Part shown: one piece after another, positions 33,610 through 40,567 of the stretch | How positions within the stretch are numbered: the first letter of the stretch is position 1 | Layout: the number at the start of each line of letters is the position of its first letter | DNA from: Streptomyces sp. NBC_01268 | Lineage (GTDB): Bacteria; Actinomycetota; Actinomycetes; Streptomycetales; Streptomycetaceae | Assembly: GCF_036240795.1 (NCBI RefSeq) | Contig: NZ_CP108454.1 | Span: 5,392,001-5,456,000, forward strand | Direction of reading: 5' to 3' | Length of the DNA stretch: 64,000 nt | Notes under the pieces: model-generated | Told to the model about the DNA's origin: nothing | What the model saw: only the letters and a program-made list of their open reading frames with translations | Databases searched by the model: none | Made by a program: the position numbers and the translations under genes

Positions 33610-34743
33610 CTACAGCCAGCCGTTGCGCTTGAGGGTGCGGTGGATGGTGAAACAGATGGCGGCGATGCCGACCAGCACCATCGGGTAGCCGTACCGCCAC
33701 TCCAGCTCCGGCATGTGCTTGAAGTTCATGCCGTAGACGCCGCAGACGGCCGTCGGGACGGCGACGATCGCCGCCCACGAGGTGATCTTGCGCATGTCCT
33801 CGTTCTGCGCGACGGTCGCCTGCGCCAGGTTGGCCTGGAGGATCGAGTTCAGCAGCTCGTCGAAGCCGACGACCTGCTCCTGGACGCGTGCGAGGTGGTC
33901 GGCGACGTCGCGGAAGTACTTCTGGATGTCGGGGTCGACCAGCCGCATCGGGCGCTCGCTCAGCAGCTGCATCGGGCGCAGCAGCGGCGTCACGGCCCGC
34001 TTGAACTCCAGGACCTCGCGCTTGAGCTGGTAGATCCGGCCGGTGTCGGCGCCGCGCGTGGAACCCTTGGCGGGCGGCGAGAAGACGTCGATCTCGATCT
34101 GGTCGATGTCGAGCTCGACGGCGTCGGCGACCGCGATGTAGCCGTCGACGACGTGGTCGGCGATGGCGTGCAGCACGGCCGAGGGGCCCTTGGCGAGCAG
34201 CTCCGGCTCGCCCTGGAGGCGGTGCCGGAGGTTGCGCAACGAGCCCTGGCCGCCGTGCCGGACGGTGATGACGAAGTCGGGGCCGGTGAAGCACATGACC
34301 TCGCCGGTCTCGACGACCTCGCTGGTCGCGGTGAGTTCGGCGTGCTCGACGTAGTGGATCGTCTTGAAGACGGTGAAGAGGGTGTCGTCGTACCGCTCCA
34401 GCTTGGGCCGCTGGTGGGCGTGGACGGCGTCCTCGACGGCCAGCGGGTGCAGCCCGAACTCGGCGGCGATACCGGCGAATTCGGCCTCGGTCGGCTCGTG
34501 CAGGCCGATCCAGGCGAAGCCGCCGGCGTCCCGTACCTGGCGCATCGCGCCGCGCGGCGTGAGGCAGTCCCGGTCGTCGATCCGGCGTCCGTCGCGGTAG
34601 ACGGCGCAGTCGACGACGGCGGTGGCGGCCGTGGGGTCGCGGGTGGCGTCGTAGTTGGCGTACGGGGAGGCGGCGTCGGTCTTGCGCAGGGGGTGCCGCA
34701 GGGAGGGGCGGACGGCGGCGCGCAGGTCACGGATCATCGACAT
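33610..34743 (-). CDS. corA: CorA family magnesium/metal transporter
   Basis: 377 residues. A large cytoplasmic funnel domain has the long stalk helix (IYQLKREVLEFKRAVTPLL and on). Two C-terminal membrane helices carry the selectivity motif YGMNF near residue 334, followed by the MPE loop, with a basic tail. It should form a pentameric Mg2+ (or Co2+/Ni2+) channel. Start: ATG 34743 has GAAGGAG 7 nt upstream; ATG 34749 is too close to it. The region upstream is a 415-nt divergent gap. Confidence 0.94.
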   Translation of the reverse strand: MSMIRDLRAAVRPSLRHPLRKTDAASPYANYDATRDPTAATAVVDCAVYRDGRRIDDRDCLTPRGAMRQVRDAGGFAWIGLHEPTEAEFAGIAAEFGLHPLAVEDAVHAHQRPKLERYDDTLFTVFKTIHYVEHAELTATSEVVETGEVMCFTGPDFVITVRHGGQGSLRNLRHRLQGEPELLAKGPSAVLHAIADHVVDGYIAVADAVELDIDQIEIDVFSPPAKGSTRGADTGRIYQLKREVLEFKRAVTPLLRPMQLLSERPMRLVDPDIQKYFRDVADHLARVQEQVVGFDELLNSILQANLAQATVAQNEDMRKITSWAAIVAVPTAVCGVYGMNFKHMPELEWRYGYPMVLVGIAAICFTIHRTLKRNGWL

Positions 34744-35158
34744 GGGCATGCTCCTTCACGGAGAGGCCGTCGGCGAGCGTGGCGCAGCCCGGAATGGGGA
34801 CGTGGTGGTACGTCGTCCACAAAGCGGGCGGCACCGAAGGATCGCGATGACGGCGTTCGCTACAGACAGGCAAAGAGAGACGTGCTCTTCCGTCGTGCGA
34901 GATGCCGGAGAGGAGGGGCCCGAACGGGGCCCGCGTCACCGGAGGGAGGAACGCACCGGGCTGGGGTGCGGGGCGGAAGAGCGCTTGGTACTGCCCGATC
35001 GACTTCGATCCACCGCAGTCCCACCTCCTCCGGCCGGTCCCTCGTGAGGGATGACGTGTGACGAGCAGTCGGGAATCCCGACCAGTGGCCAAGACTATCA
35101 GCCGACAGAGGGTCAATCCCTTACTTTGCCCGTTCCATACGCGCTTTATGCTCGCCGC
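34744..35158. other. 415-bp divergent intergenic region, corA leader and SUFU promoter
   Basis: On the minus strand it holds the corA leader, including a GGGCCC-based stem-loop near 34917-34936. On the plus strand it ends with the leaderless promoter of the SUFU gene. I looked for an M-box (ykoK) magnesium riboswitch and saw no convincing match by eye. No ORF with coding character was found. Confidence 0.6.
35147..35152 (+). promoter_or_regulatory. -10 element of the SUFU-domain gene
   Basis: TATGCT ends 6 nt before ATG 35159, with no ribosome site between. Confidence 0.55.
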
Positions 35159-35749
35159 ATGGGAGAAATTCTTGCGCTGGTCGAGGCCCGGCTCCGCACG
35201 GCTCTCGGCGAGCCGGACGCGCGGGCCGCGGTCACCTTTCTCGGCACCGACCGCATCGAGGTCCTGCGCTTCGTCGACGCCGACGCGGGCCTGGTGCGCT
35301 ACGCCACCCTCGGCATGTCCGCCCAGCCGATGGCCGACCCGACCGCCGTGCTCGCGGACCCGGTGAAGGGCCCGCGCGCCGAGCTGGTCCTCTCGGTACG
35401 GAACGGGCTCGCCGACACCGACAAGGTGCTGCGCCCGCTCGCGGTGCTGGCCGCCACCCCGCAGGTGGAGGGCGTGGTCGTGGCCCCCGGCGCCTCGCTC
35501 GACGTGGGGGAGCCGCTGTGGCCGGGCGCCCCGTTCAGTTCGGTGCTGGTCGCCGAGTCGGGCGGGCTCGTCGAGGACCTGGACCTCGACGAGCCGCTGG
35601 ACCCGGTGCGCTTCCTGCCGCTGCTGCCGATGACCTCCAACGAGGCGGCGTGGAAGCGGGTGCACGGGGCGCAGGCCCTGGAGGAGCGCTGGCTGGCGAA
35701 CGGCACGGACCTGCGCGATCCGCTGCGCAGGTCGGTGACGCTGGACTAG
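35159..35749 (+). CDS. Suppressor-of-fused (SUFU) domain protein
   Basis: 196 residues matching the bacterial SUFU domain: an N-terminal helix (EILALVEARLRTAL), then VRYATLGMSAQPM, AELVLSVR, PFSSVLVAE, FLPLLPMTSNEAAWKRVHG. The ending LPMTSNE.W is the family hallmark, where the eukaryotic protein binds Gli factors. Bacterial SUFU proteins often act as immunity factors to toxins, but this isolated housekeeping copy has no toxin neighbour. The ATG fits a leaderless transcript. Confidence 0.88.
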   Translation: MGEILALVEARLRTALGEPDARAAVTFLGTDRIEVLRFVDADAGLVRYATLGMSAQPMADPTAVLADPVKGPRAELVLSVRNGLADTDKVLRPLAVLAATPQVEGVVVAPGASLDVGEPLWPGAPFSSVLVAESGGLVEDLDLDEPLDPVRFLPLLPMTSNEAAWKRVHGAQALEERWLANGTDLRDPLRRSVTLD

Positions 35750-35935
35750 CCGGGTCGCGGCGCGAGGAACGCGTGGGTGCGGAGTCCTCGCGCACGACGG
35801 CGCCCCTGAAGTGCGGTGGCCGGATCTGTGCGGGCCGTGCTCGGGTCCGACCGAGGGTGAACGTCCCGGGCCGGACGGGTGATCATTGGTGATCGTCCTT
35901 GACGCGGGGCTCCGGTGGTAGGACCGTTGAGCCCT

Positions 35936-36574
35936 ATGAGGGGCGAACCCAGTTGCCCGAAGTGCGGTGGCCGGGTCAGGGCGCCCGGTCTCTTTGCCGA
36001 CTCCTGGCAGTGCGACGTGCATGGCTCGGTGCACCCGCTGCAGCCCGTGATCCCGCCCAGCGTCGAGGCCCTCGGTGTCGTGGTGCACCGGGCCCACGTG
36101 CCGGTCTGGATGCCGTGGCCCCTGCCCGTCGGATGGCTCTTCACCGGCGTCGCGTACGCCGGTGACGACCGCAGCGGCGGACGCGCGACCGCCGTCGCCT
36201 GTTCCGGCCCCGGTCCGCTCGGCGGCATCGGGGAACTGCTCCTCGTCGCCGAGGAGCTCGGAGTCGGACTCGGCGCGCGGTACGCGGGCATCGACGGACC
36301 CGATCCCGGACCCGGGATGGCGATCGACAAAGCGCCCCAGGTCAAGGTGCTCGCCGCCGGCCGCCCGACCCCGCTCTGGCACGTCTCCGGCGCCCCGCAG
36401 GACCGCGCGGTCTTCGCGGGCGAGGCGCGCGGACTGTGGCTGTGGGCCATCGTGTGGCCCGAGCAGTCCGGGCTCCTGATGTACGACGAGCTGGTCCTGA
36501 CCGACCTGCGGGACGCGGGCTCGGAGGTCGAGCTGCTGCCGTGCGGGGCGCTGACGCCGAGGCTGCTCGCGTAA
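35936..36574 (+). CDS. DUF6758 family protein with N-terminal zinc ribbon
   Basis: 212 residues. The N-terminal zinc-ribbon-like knuckles CPKCGG and CDVHGS (about residues 6-33) are followed by a domain with conserved WMPWPLPVGWLFTGVAYAGD and a C-terminal WLWAIVWPEQSGLLMYDELV. The family is a streptomycete protein of unknown function. The start is uncertain between TTG 35927 and ATG 35936; TAGGAC at 35919-35924 may be a -10 just upstream, which would leave a leader of only a few nucleotides. Confidence 0.83.
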   Translation: MRGEPSCPKCGGRVRAPGLFADSWQCDVHGSVHPLQPVIPPSVEALGVVVHRAHVPVWMPWPLPVGWLFTGVAYAGDDRSGGRATAVACSGPGPLGGIGELLLVAEELGVGLGARYAGIDGPDPGPGMAIDKAPQVKVLAAGRPTPLWHVSGAPQDRAVFAGEARGLWLWAIVWPEQSGLLMYDELVLTDLRDAGSEVELLPCGALTPRLLA

Positions 36575-36672
36575 GGGGCGAGCGCTTTTCCGACTCCGTA
36601 CGGAAGTGTTCGATTCGCCCGTTATCCTTGAGCGTTGCCTCAGTCCGCCCCGAGCCCCTGGAGTCACGCGTC

Positions 36673-37533
36673 GTGCGCATCGACCTGCACACCCACTCCA
36701 CGGCTTCGGACGGTACGGACACCCCGGCGGAGCTGGTGCGCAACGCCGCCGCCGCCGGGCTCGACGTGGTCGCGCTGACCGACCACGACACCACTCGCGG
36801 CTACGCGGAGGCCGTCGCCGCGCTGCCCGAGGGACTGACCCTGGTCACCGGAGCCGAGCTGTCCTGCCGGCTCGACGGCGTGAGCCTGCACATGCTGGCC
36901 TACCTCTTCGACCCCGACGAGCCCGCCTTCGCCGCCGAGCGCGAGCTGGTGCGTGACGACCGGGTGCCGCGGGCGCGGGCCATGGTCGGCAAGCTGCGCG
37001 AGCTCGGCGTCCCGGTCACCTGGGAGCAGGTCGCCCGGATCGCGGGCGACGGCTCCGTGGGCCGCCCGCACGTCGCCGAGGCGCTGGTCGAGCTCGGGGT
37101 CGTGCCCGACGTCTCCGGCGCCTTCACGCTCGAGTGGCTGGCCGACGGCGGCCGGGCCCACGTGGAGAAGCACGAGCTGGACCCGGTCGAGGCGATCCGC
37201 CTGGTCAAGGCGGCCGGCGGCGTGACGGTCTTCGCCCACCCGCTGGCGGTCAAGCGCGGCGAGTGCGTGCCCGAGTCCGCGATCGCCCGGCTCGCCGAGG
37301 CCGGTCTCGACGGCATCGAGGTCGACCACATGGACCACGACCTGCCCACCCGGGCCAGGCTCCGCGGTCTGGCGGGCGAGCTCGGTCTGCTGGCCACCGG
37401 CTCCAGCGACTACCACGGCAGCCGCAAGACCTGCGGCCTCGGGGACTGCACGACGGACCCCGAGATCTACGGCGAGATCACCCGCCGGGCCACGGGCGCG
37501 TTCCCGGTCCCGGGCGCGGGCGGACCCGCCTAG
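36673..37533 (+). CDS. PHP domain phosphoesterase (TrpH/RnaseAM-like)
   Basis: 286 residues. Metal-binding motifs of the PHP superfamily are all visible: DLHTHSTASDG at the N terminus, LTDHDT, GAELSC, then FAHPLAV and GSSDYHG near the C terminus. Relatives hydrolyse 3',5'-nucleotide bisphosphates or trim RNA 5' ends. The GTG start at 36673 leaves no extra residues before the first metal motif; GGAG lies about 10 nt upstream. It follows DUF6758 with a 98-nt gap. Confidence 0.9.
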   Translation: MRIDLHTHSTASDGTDTPAELVRNAAAAGLDVVALTDHDTTRGYAEAVAALPEGLTLVTGAELSCRLDGVSLHMLAYLFDPDEPAFAAERELVRDDRVPRARAMVGKLRELGVPVTWEQVARIAGDGSVGRPHVAEALVELGVVPDVSGAFTLEWLADGGRAHVEKHELDPVEAIRLVKAAGGVTVFAHPLAVKRGECVPESAIARLAEAGLDGIEVDHMDHDLPTRARLRGLAGELGLLATGSSDYHGSRKTCGLGDCTTDPEIYGEITRRATGAFPVPGAGGPA

Positions 37534-37728
37534 CACGCCCCGGCCCCGGACCTCTCCGGGCCCGGCTCCCTCCGGCCCTCCCGGGTCCGGCCGTCCGCGG
37601 TCCGGCCCGCAGGGTCCGGCCTTCCCTCCTCGGGGCCCAGGCCCCCGCGGGGCATCATCCTGCCCTCTCTCCGGAACCCTCGGTTCCGGATGTTCTTGTA
37701 CGCCCCTTTCCCGCAAGGCCCCATCACC

Positions 37729-38334
37729 GTGTTCGACGTCGCCGTCTTCGGCTCCCTGTTCCTCACCCTTTTTGTGATCATGGATCCCCCCGGGATCACC
37801 CCGATCTTCCTCGCCCTCACCTCCGGCCGAGCCGCCAAGGTCCAGCGCCGCATGGCCTGGCAGGCCGTGGCCGTCGCCTTCGGCGTCATCACCGTCTTCG
37901 GCATCCTCGGCCAGCAGATCCTGGCCTACCTGCACGTCTCCGTCCCCGCGCTGATGATCGCGGGCGGTCTGCTCCTGCTGCTGATCGCGCTCGACCTGCT
38001 CACCGGCAAGACCGACGAGCCCAAGCAGACCAAGGACGTCAACGTCGCGCTCGTACCGCTGGGCATGCCGCTGCTCGCGGGGCCCGGTGCCATCGTGTCG
38101 GTCATCCTCGCGGTGCAGCACGCCGACAGCGTGGCCTCCCAGGTCTCCGTGTGGGCCGCCATCGCCGCCATGCACGTCGTGCTCTGGCTGACCATGCGCT
38201 ACTCGCTGCTGATCATCCGGGTCATCAAGGACGGCGGCGTGGTCCTCGTGACCCGGCTCGCCGGCATGATGCTCTCGGCCATCGCCGTGCAGCAGATCAT
38301 CAACGGCGTCACCCAGGTCATCCAGGGCTCCTGA
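37729..38334 (+). CDS. MarC family integral membrane protein
   Basis: 201 residues with six hydrophobic helices. The N-terminal FGSLFLTLFVIMDPPGITPIF is the MarC signature. Other family marks are VALVPLGMPLLAGPGAI (fourth segment) and the C-terminal TRLAGMMLSAIAVQQIINGV. The transport function is not established (the multiple-antibiotic-resistance link was withdrawn for E. coli MarC). Start: GTG 37729 matches family N termini; ATG 37690 is open but lies right after a perfect CCGGAACC/GGTTCCGG hairpin at 37671-37689. Confidence 0.88.
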   Translation: MFDVAVFGSLFLTLFVIMDPPGITPIFLALTSGRAAKVQRRMAWQAVAVAFGVITVFGILGQQILAYLHVSVPALMIAGGLLLLLIALDLLTGKTDEPKQTKDVNVALVPLGMPLLAGPGAIVSVILAVQHADSVASQVSVWAAIAAMHVVLWLTMRYSLLIIRVIKDGGVVLVTRLAGMMLSAIAVQQIINGVTQVIQGS

Positions 38335-38378
38335 CGCCCCGGACCGTCCAGGGCGCCTGACGACCCCCGGACACCACT

Positions 38379-38423
38379 GCGCCCCCGTACGGATTCCGCT
38401 CTGCGGAGTCCATGCGGGGGCGC
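38379..38423. terminator. Long bidirectional terminator after the MarC gene
   Basis: A 21-bp stem with two G-U pairs and one mismatch (38379-38399 with 38403-38423, loop TCT), between convergent genes. Confidence 0.8.
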
Positions 38424-38438
38424 GGTGCGCTCTACGGG

Positions 38439-38591
38439 TTACGAGGCCGAGGTCTCGGCCGGGCGGATCCAGATGCGCTGACCGATTGCGGCGGCCTGCT
38501 GCACGATCCGGTTGACGGAGGCGGCGTCCACGACGGTCCGGTCGACGGGCGTACCGTCGATGTCGTCGAGTCGCAGGATTTCGAAGCGCAC
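38439..38591 (-). CDS. Small conserved protein, 50 residues
   Basis: A 50-residue ORF starting at GTG 38591: RFEILRLDDIDG at the N terminus, then TVVDAASVNRIVQQAAAIGQ, and RIWIRPAETSAS at the end. A GAAGGGAG ribosome site with a 6-nt gap and a TAA stop support a real gene. It resembles small ORFs I recall beside NYN-domain genes in streptomycetes. It diverges from the NYN gene, and the 108-nt gap between them is unusually AT-rich. The function is unknown. Confidence 0.75.
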   Translation of the reverse strand: MRFEILRLDDIDGTPVDRTVVDAASVNRIVQQAAAIGQRIWIRPAETSAS

Positions 38592-38699
38592 GGGCTTCTC
38601 CCTTCGTCTGAGGTGTTCCTCCTGGAGGAGAACTGTCTTACGTACCTGTACAACGACATGCATCCTGCAAACATTCCCTACGCTAAGGAAATTTTTCGG

Positions 38700-39626
38700 A
38701 TGACTAACTACGTGCCGGTGGGGAAGGCCGGGACGGACCGGACGGACGCGCTGGAAGCCCGTCTGGAGCGCACCAACGAACTCCTGCGGCGGATGCTGGT
38801 CGAGGTGGCGAAGACCCCCTCGACCCATGCCATCTTCGTCGACGCGGGTTACGTCTATGCTTCGGCCGGATTGCTGGTCGCGGGCACCGAGGACCGGCGC
38901 TCCTTCGACCTCGACGCCGAAGGGCTGATCGAGGCCTTCATCGACACCGCCCGCACGATCTTCGCGGACAGCAGGCTGCTGCGCGTCTACTGGTACGACG
39001 GCGCCCGGCGCCGCATCCACACCCCCGAGCAGCAGTCCATCGCCGAGCTCCCCGACGTCAAGGTCCGCCTCGGCAACCTCAACGCGAACAACCAGCAGAA
39101 GGGCGTCGACTCCCTCATCCGCTCCGACCTGGAGTCCCTCGCCCGCCACCGCGCCATCAGCGACGCCGCCCTCGTCGGCGGCGACGAGGACCTGGTCTCC
39201 GCCGTCGAGGCCGCCCAGGGCTACGGCGCCCGCGTCCACCTGTGGGGCATCGAGGCCGCCGAGGGCCGCAACCAGGCCGAGGCACTGCTCTGGGAGGTCG
39301 ACAGCCAGCGCACCTTCGAGCTCGACTTCTGCCGTCCCTACGTCACCCGCAAGCCCGTCACCATGTTCGAGAACGAGGGCGAGCCGCCGCCCTCACGCGA
39401 CGAGGTGCGCTTCGTCGGCGCCCAGATCGCCGCGACCTGGCTCGCCGAGCGCGGCCGCGACCAGCTCGCCGAACTGCTCCCCGGGCGCCCCTACCTGCCG
39501 GGCCCCGTCGACCAGGAGCTCCTGGTCGAGGCGGAACGGTTGCTCAGCCGCTCGCTGCGGGGCCACGCCGCACTGCGCCGCGCGCTGCGCGACGGCTTCT
39601 GGCAGCACCTGCAGACCCAGTACTGA
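38700..39626 (+). CDS. NYN domain (PIN-like) ribonuclease-type protein
   Basis: 308 residues. A short N-terminal coiled coil (ALEARLERTNELLRRML) precedes the NYN domain: HAIFVDAGYVYASAG (first Asp), RVYWYDGA, KGVDSLIRSDL (second Asp) and DAALVGGDEDL (third Asp), an arrangement of acidic residues expected for metal-dependent RNA cleavage. A C-terminal helical region follows. ATG 38700 has AAGGAA about 9 nt upstream in an AT-rich leader; an in-frame ATG 42 nt earlier is possible. Its last 83 bp overlap the 3' end of the opposite-strand hydrolase. Confidence 0.88.
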   Translation: MTNYVPVGKAGTDRTDALEARLERTNELLRRMLVEVAKTPSTHAIFVDAGYVYASAGLLVAGTEDRRSFDLDAEGLIEAFIDTARTIFADSRLLRVYWYDGARRRIHTPEQQSIAELPDVKVRLGNLNANNQQKGVDSLIRSDLESLARHRAISDAALVGGDEDLVSAVEAAQGYGARVHLWGIEAAEGRNQAEALLWEVDSQRTFELDFCRPYVTRKPVTMFENEGEPPPSRDEVRFVGAQIAATWLAERGRDQLAELLPGRPYLPGPVDQELLVEAERLLSRSLRGHAALRRALRDGFWQHLQTQY

Positions 39627-40488
39627 GCTGCGCGGCCCGGTCCCAGAACGCGGTGAGCCGGTCCGCGAGCTCCTGCGGGTGCGACACGTTGGGGGAGTGG
39701 CCCGCGCCCGCCACCACCGTGTGGTGCGCGTCCGTGCGGGCCGCCGCCGCGGCCAGCTCCGGCACCGGCCAGACCGTCTCCTCGTCGCCGTACGCGAGGT
39801 GCAGCGGCAACGGCAGGGCCGCGAGCGCCGCGGTACCGTCCGGATCGCCGAGCAGCAGCCGGCCCGCGCCCGCCAGCTGGGCGATCCGGGTGCGCATCCA
39901 GCGCCGGCGCAGGAAGCCCACGATCTCCGGCGGATCCGAGGCGCCCGGCTCCTCGCCCCGGCTGTCCAGCCAGCGCGTCGCCCGCCACACCCGCTCCTTC
40001 GGCAGCAGCGCGAGCGCCGTGCGCAGCGCCCGGACCCGCACCCGCTGGGAGCGCGCGACCCGGCCGGGCCCCGAGGACAACAGGGTCAGCGAGCGGAACG
40101 CGTCCGGTGCGAGCTGCGCGGCCGCGCGGGCCACCAGACCGCCGAACGAGTGGCCCAGCAGGTGCACCGGCCCGTCGCCGAGCGCCGCCGCCTGCGCCAC
40201 CGCGTCCAGCGCCAGCGCCTTCCGCCGGTACGCGGCCCGGCCGCGCGGACCCGGCGTCTCGTGCTGCCCGCGCCCGTCGACGGCCACCGCGCGGTAACCG
40301 GCCTCGCTCAGCGGAGCGAGCAGGGCCAGGAAGTCCTCCTTGCTGCCCGTGTAACCGGGCAGCAGCAGGGCGGTGCCGCGCGGCGCGCCCTCGGGGGTCG
40401 TGTCGAGGACGGCGAAGGAGCCGCGCGCGGTCAGCAGGCGGTAGGCACGGGTACGGGGCGGCAGCGCCAGGGACCGGGGCTTGCTCAT
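39544..40488 (-). CDS. Alpha/beta hydrolase
   Basis: 314 residues. The alpha/beta hydrolase fold has an oxyanion segment LLLPGYTGS, the nucleophile elbow GHSFGG (Ser near 115) and a C-terminal catalytic His in GAGHSPNVSHP. No signal peptide is present. The substrate is unknown. The final 28 codons (an Arg/Ala/Gly-rich tail) are encoded antisense to the end of the NYN gene, so the tail may be a recent extension. TACAGT 6 nt before ATG 40488 marks a leaderless transcript. Confidence 0.87.
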   Translation of the reverse strand: MSKPRSLALPPRTRAYRLLTARGSFAVLDTTPEGAPRGTALLLPGYTGSKEDFLALLAPLSEAGYRAVAVDGRGQHETPGPRGRAAYRRKALALDAVAQAAALGDGPVHLLGHSFGGLVARAAAQLAPDAFRSLTLLSSGPGRVARSQRVRVRALRTALALLPKERVWRATRWLDSRGEEPGASDPPEIVGFLRRRWMRTRIAQLAGAGRLLLGDPDGTAALAALPLPLHLAYGDEETVWPVPELAAAAARTDAHHTVVAGAGHSPNVSHPQELADRLTAFWDRAAQLSTGSAGAARSRRAARGAVRRGPAASG

Positions 40489-40494
40489 ACAGGG

Positions 40495-40500
40495 ACTGTA
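40495..40500 (-). promoter_or_regulatory. -10 element of the alpha/beta hydrolase gene
   Basis: TACAGT on the minus strand ends 6 nt before the ATG at 40488. Confidence 0.55.
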
Positions 40501-40567
40501 ACCGGAGGCGAACGCACCGCGGCCCGGCCCCTCGACGAGGGACCGGGCCGCGGTGACGGCTGCGCGC

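Noticed and set aside
34744..35158. Magnesium M-box riboswitch upstream of corA
   Set aside because: No match to the conserved core could be seen by eye on the minus strand; only a GGGCCC stem-loop is evident.
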